Positions 20,118 through 28,819 of a stretch of DNA of 64,000 nucleotides are shown here, in pieces. The stretch's first letter is position 1. Each line of letters starts with the position of its first letter. Source of the DNA: Pseudomonas brassicacearum subsp. neoaurantiaca (GTDB lineage Bacteria > Pseudomonadota > Gammaproteobacteria > Pseudomonadales > Pseudomonadaceae); assembly GCF_013608025.1 (NCBI RefSeq), contig NZ_VDLV01000013.1, forward strand, positions 1 to 64,000. The letters run 5' to 3'. The notes beneath the pieces are model-generated. The model searched no databases and was not told where the DNA came from. It worked only from the letters and a program-made list of their open reading frames with translations. The translations under genes and the position numbers were made by a program.

Positions 20118-21332
20118 ATGTCGGCCACCAAGAAGCCTGTAAACACTCCGTTGCACTTGCTCCAACAACTGTCGGGCAGCTTGCTCGAGCATCTGGAAAA
20201 TGCCTGCTCCCAAGCCCTGGCTGATGCTGAAAAATTGCTCGCCAAGCTGGAAAAACAACGCGGCAAGGCGCAGGAAAAACTGCACAAGTCGCGCACCAAA
20301 CTGCAAGACGCCGCAACCGCTGGCAAGGCCAAGGCACAAGCCAAGGCAAAAGACGCCGTGAAAGAACTCGAAGACCTGCTCGACTCCTTGAAAGATCGTC
20401 AGTCCGAAACCCGCGCCTACATCCTGCAGCTCAAGCGTGATGCACAGGAAAGCCTGAAACTGGCCCAAGGTGTCGGTCGTGTCCAGGAAGCCGTTGGCAA
20501 GGCACTGAGCCTTCGTGCTGCGAAGCCTGCCGCTGTATCGGCCAAGAAACCGGTGGCTAAACCTGCCGCTGCAAAAACCCCAGCCAAGGCGCCCGTCAAG
20601 CCAGCCGCCAAGGCTGTGGCAAAAGCTGCCAGCAAGCCAGCTGCCAAACCTGCCGCCAAGAAACCGGTTGCTGCCAGTGCAGTAAAACCAGCGGCGAGCA
20701 AGCCAGTCGTCAAGGCGGCTGCCAAGCCTGCTGCGAAAGCCACGTCTGCCAAACCTGCTGTCGCCAAACCCGCTGCAAAAGTCGCCGCCAAGCCAGCCGC
20801 CAAGACTGCTGCTGCCAAGCCTGCCGCGACGAAAACCGCCGCCAAACCTGCCACTAAAGCAGTTGCCAAACCTGCCGCTGCGAAGCCGGCTGTCAAGCCT
20901 GCAGCAGCCAAGCCAGCTGCGGCAAAAACCGCTGCGGCCAAACCAGCGACCAAGCCTGCAGCAAAATCGGCAGCCAAGCCAGCGGCAGCCAAAGCGCCCG
21001 CCAAGGTTGCGGCTAAACCCGCGGCCAAACCCGCTGCCGCCAAACCAGCAGCCGCGAAACCAGCAGCCGCGAAACCAGCGGCGGCCAAACCCGCGACGGC
21101 CAAGCCGACCGCTGCCAAACCTGCTGCCAAGCCCACCACCAAACCAGCGGCGACCAAGCCCGCCGTGAAAAAGCCAGCCGCTGCAAAACCAGCGACTGCT
21201 CCGGTTGCCAAGCCTGCCGCGCCAGCGCCAGCTCCTACGGCGACACCCGCGCCAACGGCCAGCACGCCGGCACCGGCTGTGAATCCGAGCGTTACCGCGA
21301 CATCGGGCAGCACTCCACCGAGCGCTTCCTAA
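20118..21332 (+). CDS. algP: Histone H1-like regulator AlgP
   Basis: A 404-residue very basic protein. The N-terminal 130 residues are helical (LLQQLSGSLLEHLENACSQ, ALADAEKLLAKLEKQRGKAQ). The rest is a long run of KPAA/AKPA-type units resembling eukaryotic histone H1 tails, ending in a Pro/Ala/Thr-rich tail. AlgP (AlgR3) binds DNA and influences algD expression. A GGAGG ribosome-binding site precedes the ATG. The tail is somewhat longer than I recall for P. aeruginosa AlgP, consistent with repeat expansion. The stop overlaps that of the convergent gene. Confidence 0.94.
   Translation: MSATKKPVNTPLHLLQQLSGSLLEHLENACSQALADAEKLLAKLEKQRGKAQEKLHKSRTKLQDAATAGKAKAQAKAKDAVKELEDLLDSLKDRQSETRAYILQLKRDAQESLKLAQGVGRVQEAVGKALSLRAAKPAAVSAKKPVAKPAAAKTPAKAPVKPAAKAVAKAASKPAAKPAAKKPVAASAVKPAASKPVVKAAAKPAAKATSAKPAVAKPAAKVAAKPAAKTAAAKPAATKTAAKPATKAVAKPAAAKPAVKPAAAKPAAAKTAAAKPATKPAAKSAAKPAAAKAPAKVAAKPAAKPAAAKPAAAKPAAAKPAAAKPATAKPTAAKPAAKPTTKPAATKPAVKKPAAAKPATAPVAKPAAPAPAPTATPAPTASTPAPAVNPSVTATSGSTPPSAS
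20521..21230 (+). repeat. Imperfect tandem repeats encoding KPAA units in algP
   Basis: Short imperfect units of the AAGCCTGCCGCC or AAACCAGCGGCC type repeat for about 700 bases and code for Lys-Pro-Ala-Ala blocks. Near-identical neighbours such as the AAACCAGCAGCCGCG units near 21045-21075 make unequal exchange or slippage likely. The repeats also create long meaningless open frames on the opposite strand. Confidence 0.9.
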
Positions 21333-21793
21333 GCCTCGGACACCGCGACGCGCAGCTGATGCAGCGCGTCGCGGTGAAGCTGGCCGTCTTTCCCCGCCAC
21401 GCTTTGCAACCATCGTCCCGCGCCTGCATATCGTTCCTTCGGCCAACCCTTGGCCACTGTCTCCAATTGCTCGAGTAGTTGCCGCTCGGCCTCCAGCTCC
21501 AGTCGCTTGATCTGCTCGCGCAGGCCATTGAGCCTTGCGTCCTTCAGGGCAGCCTCCTTCCATTGAATGCGCAGCGCACGCAATGGCTGTACGACGTGTT
21601 GATCCCACGGTTCGGCCAGGTTTCGAAGCTGCTCCAGCCGCTGTTCATCGAACGTCACGCCACGCTGCTCCAGCCATAGCCCGCAAAGCACCAGGCAGAC
21701 ATTCGTGCCGGCTGCCTGTAGCGCCAGGCACGCCGGTTCCACGCCGGGCTTGGCGTAGAGGTCGAGGGAAAAGCTCCACAGATCAGAGGACAT
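21329..21793 (-). CDS. TIGR02444 family protein
   Basis: A 154-residue cytoplasmic protein beginning MSSDLWSFSLDLYAKPGVEPACLALQ, the hallmark of the TIGR02444 family. It is largely helical, with a conserved Trp-rich start and a charged helical middle (REQIKRLELEAERQLLEQLE). Its function is unknown. It is divergent from the ABC-F gene by about 50 bases. Its TAG stop (21329-21331) overlaps the algP TAA (21330-21332), so the two genes share stop-codon bases. Confidence 0.88.
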   Translation of the reverse strand: MSSDLWSFSLDLYAKPGVEPACLALQAAGTNVCLVLCGLWLEQRGVTFDEQRLEQLRNLAEPWDQHVVQPLRALRIQWKEAALKDARLNGLREQIKRLELEAERQLLEQLETVAKGWPKERYAGAGRWLQSVAGKDGQLHRDALHQLRVAVSEA

Positions 21794-21843
21794 CGTGCTA
21801 CTCGCGCCAGTTGCGAGCGAAGCTGGTAGACTCCGCCGCCATT

Positions 21844-23754
21844 ATGATTCGACTTCAGAACCTGACTTTACAGCGTGGCCCGCAACGTCTGCTAGAAGAC
21901 GCCGAGCTGACCCTGCACGCCGGCCACAAAGCCGGCCTCATCGGTGCCAACGGCGCCGGCAAATCGAGCCTGTTCGCTTTGTTGCGCGGCGAGTTGCACC
22001 CGGACTCCGGCGATTGCTACCTGCCGGCCGATTGGCGCATCGCCCACATGCGCCAGGAAGTCGATACGCTCGAACGCCTGGCGGTGGATTACGTGCTCGA
22101 CGGTGACGTGCGCCTGCGTCAGGTCCAGCGTGACCTTGCCGCAGCCGAAGCCGCCCATGATGGCGCCGCCCAAGCCCGCCTGCACGCCGAACTCGACAGC
22201 GCCGATGGTTACACCGCTGACGCCCGCGCCCGTAAATTGCTGGCCGGCCTGGGCTTCACCAACGAACAGATGGACCGTCAGGTCGGGGATTTCTCCGGCG
22301 GCTGGCGGATGCGCCTGAACCTGGCGCAAGCCCTGATGTGCCCTTCGGACTTGCTGTTGCTCGACGAACCGACCAACCACTTGGATCTCGACGCCATCAT
22401 CTGGCTCGAAGACTGGCTCAAGGGTTATCCCGGCACGCTGCTGCTGATCTCCCACGATCGGGATTTCCTCGACGCCGTGGTCGATCACGTCGCTCATGTC
22501 GACCAGCGCAAGCTCACCTTGTATCGCGGCGGCTACAGCGCCTTCGAGCGGGCTCGGGCCGAGCGCCTGGCGCAGCAGCAACAAGCCTACGAGAAGCAGC
22601 AGGCGCAGCGCGCGCACATGGAAAGCTACATCGCTCGCTTCAAGGCCCAGGCCACCAAAGCCCGCCAGGCGCAGAGCCGGATCAAGGCGCTGGAGCGGAT
22701 GGAAGAGCTGTCGGCGGCCCATGTCGATTCGCCATTCGATTTTGTCTTCCGCGAGTCGTCGAAGATTTCCAGCCCACTGATCGACTTGTCCGATGCGCGA
22801 CTGGGCTATGGCGACAAAACCGTGCTGGAGAAGGTCAAGTTGCAACTGACGCCCGGCGCGCGGATCGGCCTGCTGGGGCCTAACGGTGCCGGTAAGTCGA
22901 CCTTGATCAAGAATCTGTCCGGCGAGCTTGAGCCCTTGGCCGGACGCCTGACACGCGGTGAAAACACCGTGGTCGGATATTTCGCCCAGCATCAGTTGGA
23001 TTCCCTCGACGCCAAGGCCAGCCCATTGCTACACCTGCAGCGGCTGGCCCCGACCGAGCGCGAGCAGACGCTGAAGGATTTCCTCGGCGGTTTTGATTTC
23101 CGCGGGGCGCGTATCGACGAGCCGGTGCTGAACTTCTCCGGTGGTGAGAAGGCCCGCCTGGCGCTGGCGTTGATCGCCTGGGGCCGGCCGAACCTGTTGT
23201 TGCTCGACGAACCGACCAACCACCTGGACCTGGAAATGCGCCTGGCCCTGACCATGGCGTTGCAAGAGTTCAGCGGTGCGGTACTGGTAGTGTCCCACGA
23301 CCGACATTTGCTCAAGAGCACCACCGACAACTTCTTCCTGGTCGCGGACGGTAAAGTCGAAGAGTTCGACGGTGACCTTGAAGACTATGCGCGCTGGCTG
23401 GTGGACTATCGCCAGCGCAACGCACCGGTCAGCACCACGCCGGTCAATCCGGACAAGACCGACAAGAAAGCCCAGCGCCAAGCCGCCGCGGCGTTGCGTC
23501 AGCAGCTGGCGCCACACAAGCGCGAAGCCGACAAGCTCGAGGCCGAGCTGGGCAAGCTCCATGAAAAACTGCAAAAAATCGAAACCAGCCTGGGTGACAG
23601 TGGTCTCTACGAGGCAGCGCGCAAAGATGAGCTGCGTGATTTGCTGGCCGAGCAGGCCAAGCTGAAGGTTCGGGAAGCGGAGCTTGAGGAGGCGTGGATG
23701 CAGGCCCTGGAGTTGCTTGAAAACTTGCAAGCGGAGCTGGAGGCGCTGTCCTGA
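21844..23754 (+). CDS. yheS: ABC-F family ATPase (YheS-like)
   Basis: A 636-residue soluble protein with two ATP-binding cassettes and no membrane domain. It has Walker A motifs GANGAGKSS and GPNGAGKST, signatures FSGGWRMRLNLAQAL and FSGGEKARLALALI, and Walker B LLLLDEPTNHLDL in both halves. A charged linker (about residues 235-290) and a C-terminal coiled coil (from about 530) follow the YheS pattern. ABC-F proteins act on the ribosome during translation; the exact task of YheS is unsettled. The ATG at 21844 is the family start. Its TGA overlaps the next gene by one base. Confidence 0.95.
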   Translation: MIRLQNLTLQRGPQRLLEDAELTLHAGHKAGLIGANGAGKSSLFALLRGELHPDSGDCYLPADWRIAHMRQEVDTLERLAVDYVLDGDVRLRQVQRDLAAAEAAHDGAAQARLHAELDSADGYTADARARKLLAGLGFTNEQMDRQVGDFSGGWRMRLNLAQALMCPSDLLLLDEPTNHLDLDAIIWLEDWLKGYPGTLLLISHDRDFLDAVVDHVAHVDQRKLTLYRGGYSAFERARAERLAQQQQAYEKQQAQRAHMESYIARFKAQATKARQAQSRIKALERMEELSAAHVDSPFDFVFRESSKISSPLIDLSDARLGYGDKTVLEKVKLQLTPGARIGLLGPNGAGKSTLIKNLSGELEPLAGRLTRGENTVVGYFAQHQLDSLDAKASPLLHLQRLAPTEREQTLKDFLGGFDFRGARIDEPVLNFSGGEKARLALALIAWGRPNLLLLDEPTNHLDLEMRLALTMALQEFSGAVLVVSHDRHLLKSTTDNFFLVADGKVEEFDGDLEDYARWLVDYRQRNAPVSTTPVNPDKTDKKAQRQAAAALRQQLAPHKREADKLEAELGKLHEKLQKIETSLGDSGLYEAARKDELRDLLAEQAKLKVREAELEEAWMQALELLENLQAELEALS

Positions 23755-24335
23755 TGGAAGCGTTGTCCCTGCCCATACCCGTCATGTGGATCGAGCCGAT
23801 CTGGCTCGGTGTGCAAGTCCTGCTGATCCTGCTGGTGGGTTACGTGGCCCAGCGTTTCGTGGCGCGTGCGCTCACTGGCCTGGGTGAGCGCTACCCGTTG
23901 CCGCCCCAGTTGGTCATCATCCTGCGCGGTGTGCTGCGCTGGTTGATCATGGGCAGCGCCGTGCTCGTGGCATTGGAGCGCCTGGGCGTTTCGGCGACGG
24001 TACTGTGGACCGCGCTGTCGGGGTTCGTTGCCGTGGCGGCGGTGGCCTTCTTCGCCATCTGGAGCGTATTGTCGAACCTGCTGTGCGCCATCCTGATCTA
24101 CACCGTCGGGCCGTTCCGCCTCGGTGACGTGGTCGAGTTGGTCGAGGCCACCGACAAGCCAGGCATCAAGGGTCGTGTGGTGGCGATCAATCTGCTCTAC
24201 ACCACGTTGATCGAACCCGAGGAGCTCGGGACCGGAAGCTCCATGGTGCAAGTGCCCAACACGCTGTTCTTCCAGCGTTCGGTCCGCCGCTGGCGCGGAA
24301 GCGAAGCGTTCCCGGTTGGCGGGTTCGTCGAATAG
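23754..24335 (+). CDS. Small MscS-family mechanosensitive channel
   Basis: A 193-residue inner-membrane protein with three predicted membrane segments and a short beta domain. The pore-lining helix region (ALSGFVAVAAVAFFAIWSVLSNLLCAILIY) is followed by GPFRLGDVVEL and later VQVPNTLFFQRSVRRW, both typical of MscS. The large C-terminal vestibule of MscS is mostly missing, so it is a short-form member. Start and upstream stop overlap (TGATG). The function, pressure release or ion flow, is inferred from family. Confidence 0.88.
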   Translation: MEALSLPIPVMWIEPIWLGVQVLLILLVGYVAQRFVARALTGLGERYPLPPQLVIILRGVLRWLIMGSAVLVALERLGVSATVLWTALSGFVAVAAVAFFAIWSVLSNLLCAILIYTVGPFRLGDVVELVEATDKPGIKGRVVAINLLYTTLIEPEELGTGSSMVQVPNTLFFQRSVRRWRGSEAFPVGGFVE

Positions 24336-24426
24336 CCTTATTTGCTGGCGCATGAAGAAATCGGTGGTTATCCCCATGGCGGCGCATTAGCTTATTCGTT
24401 TCGACGGATCCGAGCTGAGGTGTGCA

Positions 24427-25059
24427 ATGTTGCTAGAAACGTGGCTGGCGTTCTTCGCCGCTTGTTGGGTTATCAGTCTTTCACCGGGCGCCGGTGCGAT
24501 TGCCTCGATGTCCAGTGGCCTGCAATACGGCTTCTGGCGTGGCTACTGGAATGCCTTGGGCCTGCAATTGGGCCTGGCGTTGCAAATCGCGATCGTCGCG
24601 GCAGGCGTCGGCGCGATCCTTACCGCTTCGGCCACCGCGTTTTACGCCATCAAATGGTTTGGCGTGGCCTATCTGGTCTACCTGGGTATCAAGCAATGGC
24701 GGGCGATCCCCGGTGATCTCAGCGACGACGCGGCCGTTCGGCCCATCGGCAAGCCGCTGGCACTGGTGTTCCGCGGTTTCCTGGTGAACATCAGCAACCC
24801 CAAGGCCCTGGTGTTCATGCTCGCCGTTCTGCCGCAATTCATCGACCCCCACGCGCCGTTGATCAAGCAATACCTGATCCTGGGCGTGACGATGATTGGC
24901 GTCGATCTGATTGTCATGGCCGGGTACACCGGGCTGGCGTCCAAGGTACTGCGCCTGTTGCGTACCCCAGAACAGCAACGGCGGATGAACCGGACCTTTG
25001 CCGGTTTGTTCATTGGCGCGGCGGGTTTGCTGGCGACGATTCGCAAGGCTGCGGTGTAG
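24427..25059 (+). CDS. LysE/RhtB family amino-acid exporter
   Basis: A 210-residue membrane protein with about six hydrophobic segments. The conserved SLSPGAGAIASMSSGLQYGFWRG near residue 18 and the FLVNISNPKALVFMLAVLPQFI block near residue 115 define the LysE/RhtB translocators that export amino acids such as homoserine, threonine or lysine. The substrate cannot be decided. It stands alone behind the MscS gene and ahead of a family-A repeat. Confidence 0.92.
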   Translation: MLLETWLAFFAACWVISLSPGAGAIASMSSGLQYGFWRGYWNALGLQLGLALQIAIVAAGVGAILTASATAFYAIKWFGVAYLVYLGIKQWRAIPGDLSDDAAVRPIGKPLALVFRGFLVNISNPKALVFMLAVLPQFIDPHAPLIKQYLILGVTMIGVDLIVMAGYTGLASKVLRLLRTPEQQRRMNRTFAGLFIGAAGLLATIRKAAV

Positions 25060-25082
25060 TCCCGGTGGGAAGAAGAGCTTTC

Positions 25083-25175
25083 GTGGCGAGGGAGCTTGCT
25101 CCCGCTCGGTTGCGTAGCGACCGCAAAATCTTGGGGCTGCTACGCAGGCCCAGCGGGAGCAAGCTCCCTCGCCAC
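25083..25175. repeat. Family-A palindromic repeat
   Basis: Intact arms of the GTGGCGAGGGAGCTTGCTCC type flank a CGGTTGCGTAGCGACCG core. It lies between the converging lysE-type gene and the CsgG/LpoB-like gene. Confidence 0.9.
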
Positions 25176-25200
25176 AAAAGCTGTATGCCTGCAATGAAGA

Positions 25201-25944
25201 TCAGCGCAGGATCACCGGCGCGGTATCCCGCGGCAGGTTGTTGCGCTGCACCGGTTCGCCGGCTTGTTCACGGATCGGGCCGCCGAGCTGTTCGCTCAAC
25301 TGCTGCGCCACGTCTTCCCCCAACGCCTTGGACACTTCACGTACGACCCGTGGGCGATTGAGGCTGATGTGCACGTCCCGGTGGTTCAACAGCTTGGTGT
25401 CCTGGCCTTCGCCCATCGCGGTAAAGGCCGAGGTGATTTCAAAGGTCTTGGTATTGATCAGGCTGAAATCCGCCACCAGCGTCAGGGCAAGCACCGCCGA
25501 GTAGCTGTCGGCAGTACCCAGCTCGTTGATGTCGCGGGTGAAGTCGATGTCCGACACGGTGCCGAACAGCACGTAGTCGGCGCCCTTGAAATTCCCCGCC
25601 TTGATCCGCTTGATCACGTCGTAGACGTCGCCCTTGGACGATGCGGTATACGGCGTGCCCTGCACCAACTGGAACATCCCGCTGCGCAGGATCTCGCCCT
25701 TGATATCGCCGGTGAACTTGCGCAGCTCGCCCTGCTCGATGTAGCTGCTGGTGGCCTCCATTTCGTCGTAGCTCGACGATGCGCTGGCGGCGTATCCGTT
25801 CGCCTGGAAATTGTTCTGCGCCGAGACCGTGTGGATGTATTCCTCCACACGCTCCTGATAGGCGAGGTCAGTCACCGCTACTCTTGGGGCCGCTTGCGCA
25901 GTGAATGCGCAAGCCAGGGCCATCATGCCGATCCATGTGCGCAT
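25201..25944 (-). CDS. CsgG/LpoB-like periplasmic protein
   Basis: A 247-residue protein with a signal peptide (cleavage near TAQAAPRVAVTD) and no lipobox, so it is probably free in the periplasm. The body resembles the CsgG/LpoB superfamily: PRVAVTDLAY at the mature start, IKGEILRSGMFQLVQG, GADYVLFGTVSDIDF and ALTLVADFSLINTKTFEI. It starts three bases after the upstream lpoB-like stop. Its position as last gene of a four-gene envelope operon suggests it works with those lipoproteins. No specific function is established. Confidence 0.8.
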   Translation of the reverse strand: MRTWIGMMALACAFTAQAAPRVAVTDLAYQERVEEYIHTVSAQNNFQANGYAASASSSYDEMEATSSYIEQGELRKFTGDIKGEILRSGMFQLVQGTPYTASSKGDVYDVIKRIKAGNFKGADYVLFGTVSDIDFTRDINELGTADSYSAVLALTLVADFSLINTKTFEITSAFTAMGEGQDTKLLNHRDVHISLNRPRVVREVSKALGEDVAQQLSEQLGGPIREQAGEPVQRNNLPRDTAPVILR

Positions 25945-25947
25945 GGC

Positions 25948-26535
25948 TTATCGCTCCGTGGTCTTGCGGATTTCTTTTTCGTCCATCCATTCGGCCAGGC
26001 CGCTTTCGACGTCGATCAGTTGCAGGCTGAATTTGTAGAAGACGTCCTTGTAGTCTTCGCTGCGCTTGACGATGGAGCTGATGGAACCCTCGATGCGGTA
26101 TTTGGCCGCGATCATGTTGCCGGTCTTGGCCACGGTGCTCTTTTTGTATAAGCCGCTCTGGTTCTGCAACTTGAGTTGGTCGACCTGGCTGTCCATGGCG
26201 TTGTTGTCGCTGGCAAAACGCGCCGCGCCGGTCTTCATCAGCTGGGTCTTGATGCTGGTGGTGATTTCACGGGTATCGATGTACTCGCTGGTCTTGTTCT
26301 TCACGTCATAGACCTGAACCACTGGACGACCCTGCAGGACGCCGGATTGGGCGAGGGAGCGGGTCATCGATTCGGCGATCATTTGCAGGTCGGTGGAGCC
26401 GAACTCGTTGGTGACGGTTTCCACGGCCTTGGTGTCGCCATAGCTGATGTTCTTGTTGCCCAGTACCGGCGAGTTGTTGGCACAGCCGCTGACCAGCAGG
26501 ACGGTGAGGGCGAGGGAGGAGATGCGTAGGAACAT
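25948..26535 (-). CDS. LpoB-family outer-membrane lipoprotein
   Basis: A 195-residue lipoprotein with signal sequence MFLRISSLALTVLLVSGCAN; the cysteine of LVSGC would be acylated. The body follows LpoB/YcfM (TEFGSTDLQMIAESMTRSL-like stretch, REITTSIKTQLMKTG, KYRIEGSISSIVKRSEDYKD, SLQLIDVESGLAEW). LpoB activates the peptidoglycan synthase PBP1b in E. coli; in Pseudomonas a different protein, LpoP, is reported in that role, so the partner here is open. The ATG at 26535 has a GAGAG upstream; seven extra codons are possible. Confidence 0.87.
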   Translation of the reverse strand: MFLRISSLALTVLLVSGCANNSPVLGNKNISYGDTKAVETVTNEFGSTDLQMIAESMTRSLAQSGVLQGRPVVQVYDVKNKTSEYIDTREITTSIKTQLMKTGAARFASDNNAMDSQVDQLKLQNQSGLYKKSTVAKTGNMIAAKYRIEGSISSIVKRSEDYKDVFYKFSLQLIDVESGLAEWMDEKEIRKTTER

Positions 26536-26601
26536 TGGGTGCTCTCGAAAAAACAAATGAAAGTGGATTCAGCGCCATGCAGATCAGTGACGAACGTTCC
26601 C

Positions 26602-26708
26602 GTGGCGAGGGAGCTTGCTCCCGCTCGGTTGCGCAGCGACCGCAAGATTTTGGGGCCGCTTCGCCCGAGGCGTCGGACCGTCCCAGCGGGAGCAAGCTCC
26701 CTCGCCAC
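26602..26708. repeat. Family-A palindromic repeat inside an operon
   Basis: A full-length copy with both arms intact and the GCTTCGCCCGAGGCGTCGGA segment also seen at 5655-5750. It sits between two genes of the same strand, ycfL-like and lpoB-like, where its hairpin could reduce or uncouple downstream expression. Confidence 0.9.
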
Positions 26709-26723
26709 AGGAATGTGTCTGTC

Positions 26724-27095
26724 TCACGGGGTATTGATTTCCAAGCGGAAATCCACGGCCTTGGGCGTTGGGGCGATGGCTGGCAGGAAACTGGTCTGTT
26801 CGCCGTACATCGTCAGGCTTTTCCAGGTTTCTTCTTCAGCGATCGGAAAACCTTCCGGCCCCAGCCAGGCAAAGCGGTAGTACATCGTCTTGTTGTTGAA
26901 GCTGGTATTGCTCAACTGCACGTTGACGGTCATGTAGCCGTTTTCCCGGGCGACGCGCATGGCGCCGACCACGATGTTCTTGGTCTTGCCCATCGCCACG
27001 ACTTTGCTGGCGGCGCTGCCCGGCTCCGGTGGCGGTGGGGTGGCGCAACCGGCCAGCAAGGCCAGGGCGCCGACGGCGATCAGTTTTAAACGCAT
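26724..27095 (-). CDS. YcfL-family lipoprotein
   Basis: A 123-residue lipoprotein with signal MRLKLIAVGALALLAGCAT (lipobox LLAGC). The mature protein has a short Pro-rich stretch (PPPPEP) and a YcfL-like beta-sandwich domain (MTVNVQLSNTSFNNKTMYYR, FAWLGPEGFPI). In E. coli ycfL lies beside lpoB, the same partnership as here. It follows the COG3014 gene by 18 bases. The molecular role is unknown. Confidence 0.85.
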   Translation of the reverse strand: MRLKLIAVGALALLAGCATPPPPEPGSAASKVVAMGKTKNIVVGAMRVARENGYMTVNVQLSNTSFNNKTMYYRFAWLGPEGFPIAEEETWKSLTMYGEQTSFLPAIAPTPKAVDFRLEINTP

Positions 27096-27113
27096 GTGAA
27101 CAAGACTCCGTTC

Positions 27114-28508
27114 TTAGGGTTGCTTGAGGGCGATGGCGGTGGGATTGGCGCTCGGGATGACCTGGGCCGCCAGGCCGCCAGCGAAAACCTGGTTGCCCAC
27201 CGCCCGCAGGGTGATGACCTGGTAACGCTGATCAACCTTGACCTTCACCACCGAGCCGCCTACTGCGCTTGGCAAGGTGACCTGGTGCTCACCCTTCTTC
27301 AGGCGCAGCCGCACCACTTGGGTGTAGTCCGGCAGGGTGCGCCAGGTCCGGGTGTCGGCACCTTCGAGCACGGCCGAGGTAATGCCCACGGCCAGGCCAG
27401 CCAAGGGGTTGGTTTCGTTGATCTGTTTCTGCGCCACGCCACGGGTCACCGCCCGAACGGTTGTGCGCAGGATGATCCCTGGCATGTCATCACGCAGGGC
27501 GCGACGGGACATGGCAGTGGTGCTGTTGAGTTGGGTCAGGTCCAGTTGACGGCCGTCGACGCCGATCTGGGCGAAAGTCGCGGTGGAGGTGTCCGGCTTG
27601 ATCAGCGGGAACGACAGCGGCGTGATCACCACGTTGCCACTGATGGGCAAGGGCAGCGGGATGCGGATCGAATCCCGGGAGGGTGCCAGGCCGCTCTGTA
27701 CCACGATCAGGATATCGCTGTCGTCGCCCTTGGCGGCAGGCTTGTCCAGATTGAGCAGGGCCTGCTCCAGCAGCGGGGTGTTGGGGCGCAGCTCGGCGGC
27801 TTTGCGATAACCCGGCGCAGCCAGGTCTTTTTCGCCCAAGGCTTCATAGACGAAACCTGCCAGGTAGTGGCTGAACGCGCTCTGGTAGCTGTTTTTCAGG
27901 CTGACCACTTCCGGTGCGTCCAGGCTGGCGACCGGATAGCCCTTGAGATCCTTGTATTCGGTCTTGACCCCTTGCTTCTCGGCGTCTTCCTCGCGCTTGA
28001 GGTATTCCTTGTCGCGCAGGTCGGCAATCACCGCTTCACGCTCGTGGGTCTTCTTGATTTGCATCCGCGCGCCATCGAAGTCATTCACGGCCAGCAGGTT
28101 CAGGGCCATCTGCGTGGTGAGCATGACCTTCTCATAGTCATAGCCCTCGTAACGCCGGACCTTGTCGTTGACCAGGAAGCTGCCGAATTGCGCGAGGTAC
28201 TTGGCGGTGTCGAGCTTGACCGCGTCTTCCCATTGTCCGACCTGTTGGTCGGCGCTGGTCCAGGCCGTCTGGCTGCCGGACAGATCACCCTTGGCCCGCA
28301 GCAGCTCACCCTTTTCGAAGAAATAGAGCAGGTCTTTGTCCTGGCTGGTGTTGTTCTTTTCCAACAGGGTCAATGCGGCGTCGACGTTGCCGGAGGCCAA
28401 TTGCTGATTGGTCTGGGCCAACTCACTGTCGTAGTTGCGGAAGGCCGAACAGCCGGACAGCAAGGTGATCGCACCAAGGGCGACCGAAAAAACGGCACGG
28501 GATGCCAT
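27114..28508 (-). CDS. COG3014-family lipoprotein
   Basis: A 464-residue lipoprotein beginning MASRAVFSVALGAITLLSGC with the lipobox cysteine at residue 20. TPR-like helices occupy residues 20-240 (DAALTLLEKNNTSQDKDLLYFFEKGELLRAKGDL, YASHYLAGFVYEALGEKDLA). The C-terminal half is beta-rich (RALRDDMPGIILRTTVRAVTRG). This is the COG3014 family, often next to ycfL and lpoB. The ATG at 28508 fits the GGGAAGAA ribosome-binding site better than the ATG six bases earlier. It is the first gene of the operon. Confidence 0.85.
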   Translation of the reverse strand: MASRAVFSVALGAITLLSGCSAFRNYDSELAQTNQQLASGNVDAALTLLEKNNTSQDKDLLYFFEKGELLRAKGDLSGSQTAWTSADQQVGQWEDAVKLDTAKYLAQFGSFLVNDKVRRYEGYDYEKVMLTTQMALNLLAVNDFDGARMQIKKTHEREAVIADLRDKEYLKREEDAEKQGVKTEYKDLKGYPVASLDAPEVVSLKNSYQSAFSHYLAGFVYEALGEKDLAAPGYRKAAELRPNTPLLEQALLNLDKPAAKGDDSDILIVVQSGLAPSRDSIRIPLPLPISGNVVITPLSFPLIKPDTSTATFAQIGVDGRQLDLTQLNSTTAMSRRALRDDMPGIILRTTVRAVTRGVAQKQINETNPLAGLAVGITSAVLEGADTRTWRTLPDYTQVVRLRLKKGEHQVTLPSAVGGSVVKVKVDQRYQVITLRAVGNQVFAGGLAAQVIPSANPTAIALKQP

Positions 28509-28819
28509 GAACATTTCTTCCCTGAATAGCAGCCTGGGTGTGCGGGTCGGGCTGAGGCGATCCACGGACAGGCCCGGGGGCGCCGTCGGTTCCTCGGGGC
28601 GAGGAGCGCTTATGCCGTCTGTTGATAAGAAGGCGGCGCATTATAAACAGCGCTTCGGTCGGAGTAGTGGCTTTTTAATTCCTAAATGATGTTTTTGTGA
28701 TGTCACCTCCAAAGCGTGAATATCTGATGAAAAAGCAGCGCTTGAAGATATCGGCACTTGAGCGAAGCGCATTGGAAGTGAACAATGTGTTACTTCTTAT
28801 TTCCAATCGAGAGTCATTC
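28509..28819. promoter_or_regulatory. Divergent promoter region, COG3014 operon and ftr1-like gene
   Basis: 311 bases separate two divergent genes. The part from 28630 to 28810 is clearly AT-richer and should hold both promoters. No Fur-box match that I would defend is visible, and no gene-like frame is present. Confidence 0.5.

Noticed and set aside
20417..21313. A 298-codon open frame antisense to algP (and a 502-codon one at 20100-21608)
   Set aside because: It is a by-product of the KPAA repeats; the translation is a low-complexity Ala/Gly/Leu string.
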